NCBI GenBank assembly: GCA_934462925.1
Contig: CAKSIT010000012.1
Span: 24,756-88,755, forward strand
Source: an uncultured Oscillospiraceae bacterium
GTDB lineage: Bacteria; Bacillota; Clostridia; Oscillospirales; Ruminococcaceae
Direction: 5' to 3'
Length of the DNA stretch: 64,000 bases
This document shows positions 1 through 10,700 of this stretch, piece by piece; positions within the stretch are counted from its first letter, which is position 1; each line of letters begins with the position of its first letter. A program made the position numbers and the translations under genes. The notes beneath the pieces were generated by a model. It had not been told where the DNA came from. It ran no database searches and worked only from the letters and a program-made list of their open reading frames with translations.

Positions 1-623
1 TTGCTCTTGAATCCGCTGAACAGAATGGCGTGAATATCATTAGTTTTTCCGAACAGGACGGACAGATATTCGCAGAGGTAACACAGGGCGAAAAAAGCTC
101 CGTTGTTCCCGTAAAGCGTACCGATGAGGATATTGCATATATCGAAGTCGGCGGCAAGCCTAATAAGCTGTCGGATATTCAGAGCTACGATTTGGAGCAG
201 TTTGAGATATACCGTTCCCCAATCACTCACGATATCAACGGTTATCATGCCGACGATTTGGACAAAGGCGATACCATTAAACTTGACGGAGAATTGTGGA
301 CGGTGAAATCGAAATCTACATACTCCATTTCGCTTGTAAACGATAACGGCAAGAAGAATATATACAATTCTCCTGAAAGCAAGTGGCAGGAAACTATTAC
401 AAAGGCAGGCTTTGAGTTTGTTTCCGATGAACCAGTTCCCCGTGAGAGAACGAGTAATGAACAGGAAACACGAAAGCCAGCTAGGGCGCAGCCGAAGCCG
501 ACTCCTGCAAAGCCCGAAGCCGAAAAGAAGCCGTCCGTCATTGGTGCTATTGAAGAACTAAAAAAAAATTGTTCAAAGCAGCCAAACGCCAAGGAAAATG
601 AGAAAGGAGCAGTAGCATTATGA
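1..623 (+). CDS. Hypothetical element protein, 5'-truncated by window edge
   Basis: Only the C-terminal part is visible. The frame is open from base 3, and the first start-like codon (GTG at 30) has no ribosome-binding site, so the true start lies upstream of the window. I do not recognise a family in the visible 206 residues. The last third is a Pro/Lys/Glu-rich linker leading to KKPSVIGAIEELKKN, one version of a C-terminal tail carried by five other proteins of this element. Its stop overlaps the next start as ATGA, so translation is coupled to the following gene. An accessory role in transfer or maintenance is inferred from context only. Confidence 0.6.
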   Translation, partial: ALESAEQNGVNIISFSEQDGQIFAEVTQGEKSSVVPVKRTDEDIAYIEVGGKPNKLSDIQSYDLEQFEIYRSPITHDINGYHADDLDKGDTIKLDGELWTVKSKSTYSISLVNDNGKKNIYNSPESKWQETITKAGFEFVSDEPVPRERTSNEQETRKPARAQPKPTPAKPEAEKKPSVIGAIEELKKNCSKQPNAKENEKGAVAL

Positions 624-841
624 GTGCAGATATGAACTATACCGTTGAGGAAATAAACTTTATATGCGCCGCTTATGCGGGTACAAGAGAAGATACCATT
701 GCAAAGATTTATTCCGTCATGCCTGAGATACAGGAGGACAAGGATATGCTTGCAATCGGCGCAAGAGTAATTATCAAGCTCAGCGAAATGAGCGATGAAA
801 CGTTTCAGGAATGCCACTTTAACGAGCTGTATTCCGAATAA
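620..841 (+). CDS. Transposon-transfer assisting (TTRAP-like) small protein
   Basis: This 73-residue acidic protein has the layout of the TTRAP family (PF14203) found in Firmicute conjugative elements. An N-terminal EEINFICAAY segment is followed by a TR-x-x-TI motif, then a C-terminal helix with KLSEMSDETF. The family assignment is from remembered motif pattern and is moderately secure; the biochemical role of the family is unknown to me. The start overlaps the upstream stop (ATGA), so the two genes are coupled. A leader of about 45 bases with a good AAAGGA site separates it from the next gene. Confidence 0.6.
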   Translation: MSADMNYTVEEINFICAAYAGTREDTIAKIYSVMPEIQEDKDMLAIGARVIIKLSEMSDETFQECHFNELYSE

Positions 842-885
842 GCATTTTCGGATTATCCACGGATAGTCCGCCGAAAGGAACGACA

Positions 886-1620
886 ATGAGCCTTATTAAA
901 TCCAAATTTCCCGAACATTCCGACCGTCAGCTTGAAGCAGACAAAAATCTGCTGCCGGAGGGTACAATCATTTCAGGCAATCAAGCCGTTATATCCGACA
1001 AAAGCATTGCCCTTGCTATTTACGACAACAATTGTGCGGTTTTTATTGCAGGCGAAAACGGCAGACTTCAGCTTCTGACGGACAGGAACGACATTGTTAA
1101 TCACAGCGGTACATATTCCGTATCGACAGCCGATTTAATGCCCGTTCTGGAGCTTGAAAGAAAACTCGAACAGGAAAAGCCGCAGGAGAAATCTGAAAGC
1201 GAGGTGCTGAAAGAAAAACAGGAGCTTGCTTTGTCCGAAATATCTGCTTTGACCGGAGTTTCCTTGTCGCAGCTTCAGGCACTTCCCGATGATATTAAGG
1301 AAGATGTGCTTCAGCTTTACGCCCGAAACGGTGGAACGCAGAGCGAACAGCTCAAGGAGGAGCTTAATCTGCTCCTTGTCGGTGCGCCTGCGCCGACTGT
1401 TGTTCCGCAGGAAAAGGAAAACTATCTTAAAACTACGGAGGAACTGATTGAGGGTAACTGCAACAGCATTGACGGCGTTATCAATAATCTTCCGTCAGGT
1501 ACTTCCAGTACTGAGAAGCCGTCCGTTCTCGCAGCTCTGCGGGAACTTTCCGGCGACAGCCATTCCGCACCGCCTATGAGTCAAAGTCTTGACTTAGGCG
1601 GCGACGAAAGGCAACGGTAG
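886..1620 (+). CDS. Hypothetical protein with element-type C-terminal tail
   Basis: This is a soluble 244-residue protein that I do not recognise. The ATG follows a GAAAGGA site. Residues 1-80 look like a small globular beta-rich domain, with no signal peptide or membrane segment. Residues 85-175 are Glu/Lys-rich and probably helical. The C terminus has EKPSVLAALREL, the tail motif shared with the gene ending at 623 and four more element proteins. The next gene starts one base after its stop, so they form an operon. Function unknown. Confidence 0.6.
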   Translation: MSLIKSKFPEHSDRQLEADKNLLPEGTIISGNQAVISDKSIALAIYDNNCAVFIAGENGRLQLLTDRNDIVNHSGTYSVSTADLMPVLELERKLEQEKPQEKSESEVLKEKQELALSEISALTGVSLSQLQALPDDIKEDVLQLYARNGGTQSEQLKEELNLLLVGAPAPTVVPQEKENYLKTTEELIEGNCNSIDGVINNLPSGTSSTEKPSVLAALRELSGDSHSAPPMSQSLDLGGDERQR

Positions 1621-1621
1621 T

Positions 1622-3595
1622 ATGAGCGACTTACAAAAGAAATCAGCGGAGCAAAATGCTCCGCTGAATGGCTCTTATGAAAGTTTTTCTAAGCAGGTTG
1701 ATGATTGCCTGCAAGGAAAAGCAGACAGATATAATGACTTGTTTGTGTGCAGCACACCAAAAGTAATTACAGATTTAGGGTTTCCACAGTTGCCCATGTT
1801 ATATACAAAACGGCACTTAAAGGACGCTATTCACGCAAAAGAGCCAAAAGGGCAAGAGAAACATCATTATCACGGACTAAAGGTAAGGCAAATCAAAAGA
1901 TTGCCGGAACTGTTAAAGGACCCTGTAATGATTTTTCGGTCGAAAACAGAAAAGAACAGCGTCGTTGTTGTTACGAATGAATTAGATAGTGATAATGCCC
2001 CGATAATAGCAGCCGTTAAAATCAGCGGTAAGGGAACTTATGAAAATAAGGAGCAGCCCTCAAATTTCATTGTAAGTGTATACGGAAAGGACAATCAGTT
2101 TCTTTCATTCGTTCACGAAGCAATCAAGTCAAACAAGATGTTATATGTGGATATAGAAAAAAGCCAGCGATTACTCAGTGTGCTGCAACTCCAATCGTCG
2201 CAGGGCTTAAGTATCGCTGACTTCAATTATATAATATCATATTTAAGTTCATTTGTCAATACCCAAAATCAAAATTCAGAAAAAAACAAGGAGGATAAAC
2301 CATTGACCAACGATGAATTATTGAAAGCCCTTGCCGAACAACTCGGAAAGAATAACGACCTTGTGGGGGCTTTAATCAACAAAATCAACACTCTGGAGGA
2401 AAAGGTGAACGAAACAACGCAGCAGCTCCAGAGCGTTACCGAAAAGCAGGAAATGTTCACGACCCACTTCAATCAGATTTACAACGCCAAATCAATGGAA
2501 GAAACGCTCGGCATTATGTCCGATTTAGGTAAATCAGACATGGAGGTCGAAAGCTGCGATGTATACAGCTATGACGCACTTGAAGATAAGCTGTTTACCG
2601 TGGACGAGAACGGAGAGCGTGTCTATACGGATATTTCGGACAACACGCCTATATCCGCTGCGCTTCTTAAAAACGAGCTGTTCATTGATAATAACTATAC
2701 GGGCGGCGAAATCGGCGACGGCAGGGACACCGAGAAGATACATAATGTTGCCGTTATCCCTATCGAAGCCAAAACAGGCGAAGTCATAGGTGTAGTCGTC
2801 GCTAAGAACAAGGCTGTTGACTTTGACAAGGACGACGTAGACAAATTTAATCTTGAAAACGGCAAAATCGGCTCTGCGTTCCGCATGGGACTTGAAAATA
2901 AGGCGTTAAAGCAGGCGGCTATCACGGACAAGCTCACTCACCTGCACAACCGTCAGGGAGCGCAGGAACACCTCAAAAACGTAGCTCTGCCGCAGATACA
3001 CGAGGGCAACGCCGTTTCGACCATAATGATAGATATTGACAAATTCAAGAGCTTCAACGATACATACGGACACGACGCAGGCGATAAAGTCCTCCAGACC
3101 GTTGCCGAAACTCTTAAATCGCAGACCCGCAGTTCTGACGGCGTATTCCGTTGGGGCGGCGAAGAAATGGTCGTTATCGCAAACATGAACGTAAATGAAG
3201 CCTATGAGCTTGCCGAACGGCTTCGCAAGGCTATTGAGAATACCCCTTGCGATATTGGCGACGGAAAGACTGTTCAGGTCACGGCGAGCATGGGCGTTGC
3301 GCAGGTAGTTACCGAACACCCTCAGCAGCTCAACGCTGCAAATATCATGGAATACTTCGAGTCGAAGCCGCTCAAACGTGCTGATGAACGTCTGTACGAA
3401 GCTAAGGAGAACGGCAGAAATCAGGTCGTAGCTCCTCCTGCTGTGATGAAATCACATCAGCAACAGCAAGACCGCCGTAAATCTTCGGTACTCGGTTCGA
3501 TAAAGTCTGCAAAGGAAGAAGAAAACACCCGTCCGAAGCAGTCAAAAGACGTAAACCGTGACAAGCCGAAGAAAGGCAATCAAGACCTTTCATAA
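1622..3595 (+). CDS. BECR/MuF-like + GAF-like + GGDEF diguanylate cyclase fusion
   Basis: This 657-residue protein probably makes a cyclic dinucleotide. Residues about 40-190 resemble the MuF C-terminal/BECR nuclease-fold domain of phage and element proteins (HHYHGL, then RLPELLKDPVMIF). Residues 250-280 are a likely coiled coil and about 285-420 look GAF-like. Residues 433-602 are a GGDEF domain with DIDKFK metal-binding residues (D471, D473), the active-site motif GGEEM at 512-516 (normally GG[DE]EF), and an RxxD inhibitory site at R503-D506 exactly five residues before it. A tail with RRKSSVLGSI and a Lys-rich end follows. The GGDEF call is firm; the N-terminal domain is tentative. It is the last gene of the 30-3595 operon. 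I infer that it couples a second messenger to transfer or host physiology. Confidence 0.8.
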   Translation: MSDLQKKSAEQNAPLNGSYESFSKQVDDCLQGKADRYNDLFVCSTPKVITDLGFPQLPMLYTKRHLKDAIHAKEPKGQEKHHYHGLKVRQIKRLPELLKDPVMIFRSKTEKNSVVVVTNELDSDNAPIIAAVKISGKGTYENKEQPSNFIVSVYGKDNQFLSFVHEAIKSNKMLYVDIEKSQRLLSVLQLQSSQGLSIADFNYIISYLSSFVNTQNQNSEKNKEDKPLTNDELLKALAEQLGKNNDLVGALINKINTLEEKVNETTQQLQSVTEKQEMFTTHFNQIYNAKSMEETLGIMSDLGKSDMEVESCDVYSYDALEDKLFTVDENGERVYTDISDNTPISAALLKNELFIDNNYTGGEIGDGRDTEKIHNVAVIPIEAKTGEVIGVVVAKNKAVDFDKDDVDKFNLENGKIGSAFRMGLENKALKQAAITDKLTHLHNRQGAQEHLKNVALPQIHEGNAVSTIMIDIDKFKSFNDTYGHDAGDKVLQTVAETLKSQTRSSDGVFRWGGEEMVVIANMNVNEAYELAERLRKAIENTPCDIGDGKTVQVTASMGVAQVVTEHPQQLNAANIMEYFESKPLKRADERLYEAKENGRNQVVAPPAVMKSHQQQQDRRKSSVLGSIKSAKEEENTRPKQSKDVNRDKPKKGNQDLS

Positions 3596-3636
3596 CTTGC
3601 ACAAAAAGCTAATGAAATGTTTGGTAATTGTGTCTA

Positions 3637-3665
3637 TTGTCATACTGTGTACAGTATGATATAAT
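3637..3665 (+). promoter_or_regulatory. SigmaA promoter with palindromic operator in the spacer
   Basis: TTGTCA and TATAAT are separated by 17 bases. The spacer is almost filled by the dyad CATACTG-TGTA-CAGTATG (3641-3658). The same dyad and the same -35 hexamer recur at 24.85 kb. It would drive the lipoprotein and giant helicase operon. A repressor bound to the dyad would occlude RNA polymerase. Confidence 0.75.
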
Positions 3666-3734
3666 AGGTACAACAAAAAAGTTAAAATACCCTTTCAGGG
3701 ATTTTAATATATCACAACTGCGAATAATCGCACA

Positions 3735-3751
3735 ATTCGCCAATGGCGAAT
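3735..3751. repeat. 17-bp palindrome ATTCGCCAATGGCGAAT, copy 1
   Basis: Perfect dyad placed just before the AAAGGAA ribosome-binding site of the lipoprotein gene. It is one of nine copies in the element. Confidence 0.8.
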
Positions 3752-3765
3752 AGAAAGGAATTATT

Positions 3766-4380
3766 ATGAAGAAATTCACCGCAATGCTCACAATTCTTTC
3801 AGTCGCTGTCTTTTCCCTTGTCGGTTGTTCCGGCAAGGAGGACGAACCCTCGTCAAGCGGCTTTTCCATGGAAAGCGAAGTCTTTACAACGACCGCCGCC
3901 ACTTCTTCCGTGGAAACGACGTCTGTTGAAGAAGAAATAATTCGTAAAAAAGCAAATTCTATGGAGGAGCTTTTAATCGGCGTAGCTAATGCAATCGGCA
4001 GTCATAACGAAGATGAGTTCAACTCTTATATTTCCCCTAAATACCGAAACCATAAGACATACGGGTATAAGACTATTCACAAGAAATTTATTGAAGCCTT
4101 AAACAATGCGGGGCTAGATTTCAGGCAAACTTATACTTATAGAGATTTCTGCTTTTTTAGATATGAAAACGGAAAATCATACGAATTTATATTGAAAGAA
4201 GCACCTGATGATGTTCGATTTGATTTAGGACAATTTTCCTTCGGTTACGATTTGGAAAACGACGAGTATTTCATATTATCAGTTTCCTTTACACCAATTA
4301 AGGGGCGCTATGAAAGAGCACTGAAAAATGATGAACAGTTAGACTTATCCGCATACGCCACGGAGGAGGTGACAGAGTAA
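3766..4380 (+). CDS. Element-encoded lipoprotein
   Basis: This 204-residue protein has a type II signal peptide: MKK, a hydrophobic stretch and the lipobox LVGC, so lipidation is predicted at Cys21 and the protein should sit on the outer face of the membrane. A Ser/Thr-rich linker (residues 22-60) leads to a globular domain of about 130 residues rich in aromatic residues that I do not recognise. The ATG follows AAAGGAA. The last base of its stop codon is the first base of the next start, so the pair is tightly coupled. Surface exclusion or a mating-surface role would fit a lipoprotein in a conjugative operon, but that is inference. Confidence 0.7.
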   Translation: MKKFTAMLTILSVAVFSLVGCSGKEDEPSSSGFSMESEVFTTTAATSSVETTSVEEEIIRKKANSMEELLIGVANAIGSHNEDEFNSYISPKYRNHKTYGYKTIHKKFIEALNNAGLDFRQTYTYRDFCFFRYENGKSYEFILKEAPDDVRFDLGQFSFGYDLENDEYFILSVSFTPIKGRYERALKNDEQLDLSAYATEEVTE

Positions 4381-4718
4381 TGCCCGAAACATACGATTTG
4401 GAAATAGTGCCTATCAGCACATATCTGTTTGAGCTTCCCGGAACGCCGGAGGGCGAGGACATAGAAGTTACGATTTCTTTTTTCAGGGACACAAAGCACA
4501 ACGTCATTGCAGAAGCATGGCTACGCCCGAAGAAATGCAGACTAAAGCAGTTCTGGGCGGACATTTACCAATTTGAGGACTACGATGACCTTTCAGACGA
4601 AGAAATCATAAAAAGGGTCTTGCCAGTGTTTAACGAGAGTGATGTATTCAACGAGAGCGTTCAGGCTGTCATTGATAACGCTTGGGATTACTTCGAGTTT
4701 ACGGAGAACGGAGGATAA
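4380..4718 (+). CDS. Hypothetical acidic protein
   Basis: A 112-residue acidic protein without signal peptide or membrane helix. It overlaps the upstream stop by one base and ends three bases before the giant helicase gene, so it is an internal operon member. The N-terminal half looks beta-rich (DLEIVPISTYLFELPG) and the C-terminal half helical (SDEEIIKRVLPVF). I do not recognise a family. Conserved placement next to the giant gene would suggest a partner or accessory role, but the sequence does not show it. Confidence 0.55.
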   Translation: MPETYDLEIVPISTYLFELPGTPEGEDIEVTISFFRDTKHNVIAEAWLRPKKCRLKQFWADIYQFEDYDDLSDEEIIKRVLPVFNESDVFNESVQAVIDNAWDYFEFTENGG

Positions 4719-4721
4719 TAA

Positions 4722-7700
4722 ATGACAAAACTTGAACAGTATTATAAACTTTCAAGGGAGAAATCGCAGCTGCTGTGGCAGGATAAGGACTATTATCTGT
4801 CCTTTCTTCGTACTGCGGGGCAGCTTTACAAGTACGAATTTCATGACCAGCTTCTTATTCACGCACAGAACCCCGCTGCGACTGCCTGCGCTGAATACGA
4901 CTTCTGGAATGACGAGTCCAAGATGAATAGGTATATCAAACGTGGAAGCAAGGGCATTGCCCTCATTGACCAAAGCGGCGCACATCACCGCCTGCGCTAT
5001 GTTTATGACGTATCGCAGACAGGCAGACGAGATGAACGCTCCAAAGACCCGTATCTGTGGGAGGTAAACGAGAATAACCGCCAAACGGTCATTGACGTCC
5101 TTGGTTCGACAGCCGAACATCTGGACACCGCTATCATGGAAAAAGCTCATGAGCTTGCTGAGGATTATGCAGATTATTACAGCAACGCTCTTACCAACAG
5201 CGACGTTTCTGACAACACGTTTCTTGAGGAGCTTGACGAGCTGAACACAAGGACTGATTTTTCTGAACTGTTGGAAAACAGCCTTGCTTACGTTCTCCTT
5301 TCCCGCTGCGGATATGAGCCTGACTTGTACTTTGACGAATACGATTTTGCAAAGCTCTACGAATTTAACAGTATCGGTGCTATGTCCGTACTCGGTACGG
5401 CTGTAAGCGACATTACGGAAACTGCGCTCAGAAGCATTGAGCGTGTCATAAAAGCTGAAAGGAGCATTGAAAATGAACGAAGCATTACCCAAAACAATAA
5501 CAGAGAACGGAATCAGTTACACTCTGGACGAGAGAACGCAGACATATCTTCCCGACCTGTTCCTGCCGGAAGAACAGGAACAGCCGATAGGCAGATACGG
5601 TCAAATGCGGCTGAATTATCTTCGGGAGAACCGCAGTCCGATGTATCAGGCAATGTGCCTGTCGGGAACGCTGTATCCTCACTTGATGGAGATAGAGGAA
5701 ACAGCGCAGAAACGGCTGAACACAATGCTCCCCGAAATGAAGAAGTCGGCAGGAGCGACGGAGGAGCTGAAAGCCGCCGACCAAATGAAGTGGGTGGGTT
5801 TGATGAACAGCATACAGCAGTCAGCGGACGAGATAATCATGAACGAGCTGATATTCAACAACTGAACAGCGAGCAGGCAGTACCGAACGGTGCTGCCTTT
5901 ACTGTTTCCGAAGATACTGTTCTCGGCATTATCAATCATTATGACGAGATGAACGTTATGAAGCAGGAAACCCTTGAATTTTTCCTCGACCACGATGATA
6001 ATGACCGCCGTGCGGAGTTTGTGAAAGCGGCTTACGGTCACAGAGCGGTAGAATTTGAGCTTGACGGAAAGCCCGTCGGGTATAAGAAGCTCGGCGACGG
6101 TCTGGAGATTTGGGAGAACACAGCTGAAAACAGCGTTATCCTGTCTTGGGATACCGTGCAGGAGCTGACGGCAAGCCTTATTGACAGGCATGAATTTATC
6201 GAAGCCCCTGAATATATCGACCTTGAGCCTGACATTGAAACAGCAGATGTACAGACTGAACCGAAGCAGCTTTCGCTTTTCGGCGATATGGACGAGCTTG
6301 ACGTTTCTGAAACAGCAATGCCGACCAGAACGGCGGCAGCAGCAGTCACCTATGACATGATAGATGATTTCCTGCGAACCGGCTCAAAGAAAAACAAAAG
6401 CCTTGAACGTATCGTTGCAGAGTTTCAGAAAGAAAAATCCGTCCCTGACAGGGCGGATTTTTTGCGCAGGGAGTTCGGAACTAACGGCAACGGTCTGAAT
6501 CACGTCAGCGCAGACGGAACGGAAGAAGCAAAGGTGTCCGTATGGCACAATGACAATGGAATAACAGTCGGTATCGGCGACAGAGCCGTGAACGGCACAA
6601 GCGTATCCGTTTCATGGGCGCAGGCGGCTGAAAGGATTTCCGAGCTTCTTCAAAACGGAGATTACTGCTCTCAGGACGTTATCGACCGTGCGTTTCCGAA
6701 TGAAATAAAGGAGCTTTCGGAAAAGCTGTGGTATCTTCGTGGGGACATTGAGGGAGAATACTTTATCCCCAAAGACTTTTTCACAGGCGGTTTTGAAACA
6801 AGCACACAGAAGATAGCCGAAGCTCTGCGGGGCGAGAAGCCCGTTCAGGAGTTCATCGACGGTATGACCGACCTTATCGAACGTACTAAAGCCGACAGCT
6901 CTGTACTGCGTTTTCATATCCATAATCTTCCGGCAATTCTCCAATCCCTCAAGGACTTGCAGCTTAACCGAACGGATTATACTGCAAAGGACGGTTTTTC
7001 ATTCAGTCCGAGCGTTTTCATAACCGAGGACGAAAAGGACTTTGCGCTTTGCCATTCGACATTTATGACAAAAAGCGACATTTCAGATTACTTCGCTCAG
7101 CCGCATACCGATAAGGAAAAGGCGAATTTCCTAAAGGATAAGTACGGCATTGGCGGCGGTTCGGTGGACGGCGGTTTCATCAACTATGATTATAAGGGCT
7201 TGGTTTACTTAAAGGGCAGCTTTGAAAAAGGCATAAGAGCTGCTATCAACTGGAATGAAGCGGTACGCAGAATAACCCGTTTAATCGACGAGGGCAAGTA
7301 TATTACCCGTGATGAAATCGACAGGCAGATAGCTTATGCCAAAAAGGTGGTTGCCGACCCGGAAAACCATTTTGAAGCAGACGTTGAGTTCTCGGAACGT
7401 TTTTTGAGAAGCCACGGAGCTATGCCGCAGAAAACTGTAACCATAACCTGCAACTGGAGTGAAAGCAGTGCTTTTGAGGACGGCAAAGAGTATACTGTTG
7501 CAGAGTTTGACCGTATCATGGCGCAGGCTGATAAGGAAAAACAGGACGGCAGACGGGCAGGTCTTGAAAAGTACGGCTCAGATGAAGCGTGGAGAGAGCA
7601 GGATATAGACGGATATTACAATTACCTCGGCTACGACAAGACGAGCTTTACGGTTAATCTGCCGAACGGCGACAGTATAACGGAAAGGCAGGATATAGGC

Positions 7701-10700
7701 GACGGCTTCGGCGGCGTTATAGACTATTTCCATGCGTTCGACTCTTTACAGCAATACGCTCCGCTGCTTGAAATTCAGAGAGGTTTGGACAATGCCATAA
7801 GCGCACGGGACGAGCTTGAGCAAACGCACAGGGAAACGGAACGAGAGCGTGAAATGCCTGACCGCACCCCTGCCCTTGCAGAAATCGACGGCGACAGGGC
7901 GGTCGGAATGATGACTTATGCGGATTTCAAGGTGTACACCGAAGATAACGAACTTATAACCGACACCTCATATATTATCGACCACGGCGAACAATCGTTT
8001 TGGGCAGCCGCAGAAGATGTAGAGGTGTTTGCAAAGCGTGAGGAAATCGCCTTGAAGATGGACGATATTTCCTCTGCGTATGAGTTCACTCCGCAGGAGT
8101 ACGGCGAGCCGTATCATCTTGACCTTATGCGATTTGCGCAGACCGAGTATGACTGGGACAGCTTCAACAGCAACAGAAACGTATACGAAAACGTAATGGC
8201 AGCACTTGATGAAAGCAATTTTGAAGTGCTTCAGGTGTATCTGAACGAGGTCATGAACGTTGAGGGCGATACCGAATTTGCAGATATGGCAAGCGAGGTC
8301 AAAGAGCTTCTTGCCGAATACAAGGAGAAGTATTCTGCGCTTACGGAGAAGGAACAGGTAACGGCTGCCGAGGAAAAGACATATTCCGAAATCACAAGGG
8401 ATATGTACCGTATGGATAACGTTGATGTTTTCGTTATCCCAAATAAGGGCAGCATTGCAAAGGTCGAGATAGAAGCCACGGACGAGCTTCTGGCACGTCT
8501 GGCTGACCACGGGTTAGTACCGCTGCCAAATACGGATAATATCCGCATTCTTTTCAATACCGACGGCGAGAACTGGAACAAGATTGCTCTGCCCGACAAG
8601 TGGGGCAATATGTACAACAACATTGACATAGCGGATATACTCACGCCCTCCGAGCTTTCCACGGCGTATGAGGTCGCACGTCTGGTAATCAGCGGCGAAT
8701 ACCTTGAACAGACGGAAAATTCGCCATTGGCGAACGAAGAACCGCATATCGAGGACAGACAGTATCAGCTTCAGGTCGGCGATAAAATAGAGTTTGACGA
8801 TGGTCTGTTTGAAGTCACGGAAATAGCGGACAGCGTTGATGATGTAAAATATCAGCTTCGTGACCTTAACAGCATTTATCCCATTTTCCGTGTAGTTTAC
8901 GAAACAGAGCTTTACGAAAAGGGCTTTTCCCTTGCAGTAGAAAAACCGCTCCCTGAGCCTGTCAGGTCTGCGCCGAATATTGCAAATGTTCCCGAAATCA
9001 GCGCAGAAAAGCATGACTTTGTAATCACGGACGATAATCTCGGCGTTGGCGGCGCAAAAACAAAATTCAAGAACAACGCAGCTGCTATACGGCTGCTGAA
9101 CGAGCTTGAATCAGAAAACAGACTTGCAACGCCCGAAGAACAGGAAGTTCTCTCAAAATACGTCGGTTGGGGCGGTCTGCCGCAGGCGTTCGATGAGAAC
9201 AACGACTCTTGGGCAGCGGAATTTATGGAGCTGTACACTCTGCTCTCCTCAGAGGAATACGAAAGTGCAAGAGCTTCCACGCTGAACGCTCACTACACCT
9301 CTCCGACAGTAATCAACGCTATCTATGAGGGGCTGTCCAATATGGGCTTTAAGGGCGGCAACGTGCTTGAACCGGCAATGGGCGTGGGAAACTTCTTCGG
9401 CGTAATGCCCGAAGGAATGAGAAGCAGCAAGCTGTACGGCGTTGAGCTTGATGAAATATCCGGCAGAATAGCAAAACAGCTATACCAGACCGCAAAAATT
9501 CAGGTGACAGGCTTTGAAAAAACTGCATACCCCGATAATTTCTTCGACGTTGCAATCGGCAACGTTCCTTTCGGTCAGTATAAGCTGTCTGAAAAGCGTT
9601 ATGACAAGCTAAATCTTCCCATTCACGACCATTTCTTCGCAAAGAGCTTGGATAAAGTCCGTGCAGGCGGCGTTGTGGCTTTCGTGACCTCGAAGGGTAC
9701 GCTTGACAAGGCAAACCCGCAGTTCCGCAGATACCTTGCGCAGAGAGCCGAGCTTGTCGGCGCAATTCGTTTGCCGAATACTGCGTTCAAGGATAATGCG
9801 GGAACGGAAGTTACCTCTGATATTATCTTCCTCCAAAAGCGTGACAAAATGGTGGATATAGAACCCGATTGGGTACAGCTCGGCGCAACGGCTGACGGAG
9901 TGCCTGTGAACAAGTATTTTGAGCAGCACCCTGAAATGGTACTCGGCGAAATGAAGCAGGGCGTTGAGTTCAGCTTGTACGGCAATGCAGAGGAAACAGC
10001 CTGTGTTCCGATGGACGGTGCCGACCTCAAGGAACAGCTCAAGGCGGCGATAAAGAATATTCAGGGAGTTATTCCCGAACTGGAAGTTCCCGACCTAGAG
10101 GAAGGACAAGCGGCGGAGAGCATACCCGCCGACCCGAACGTGCAGAACTATTCCTATGCTGTCGTAGATGATAATATCTATTACCGTGAAAATAGCCTTA
10201 TGTTCCTGCAAACGCTACCTAAAGCCACATCTGACCGCATAAAGGGAATGTGTGAGCTTCGTGACTGCGTGAGAACGCTTATCGACTATCAGCTCAACGA
10301 ATACAGCGATTTTGAGATAAGAGAACAGCAAGCCCGACTCAACTCTCTGTATGAGGATTTCAGCGGAAAGTACGGTCTAATCAACAGTCCCACAAATGAA
10401 AAAGCGTTCCGAGATGATAATTCATATCATCTGCTGTCCTCGCTTGAAATACTCGATGAGGACGGGAAGCTACAGCGCAAAGCAGATATGTTCACCAAGC
10501 GCACCATAAAGCAGCGCACACAGGTAACAAGCGTTGACACGGCTTCCGAAGCTCTGACGGTATCTATCGGAGAAAAGGCAGCAGTGGATATGCCGTTTAT
10601 GCAGCAGCTTACGGGCAAAACCGAGGAGCAGCTGTACAACGACCTCAAGGGAGCTATCTTCCTCAATCCTATGTACACCGATGAAAGCAGCAGCGTTCCG

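Noticed and set aside
245..886. 213-codon minus-strand frame
   Set aside because: Antisense of three coupled plus-strand genes; no start signal.
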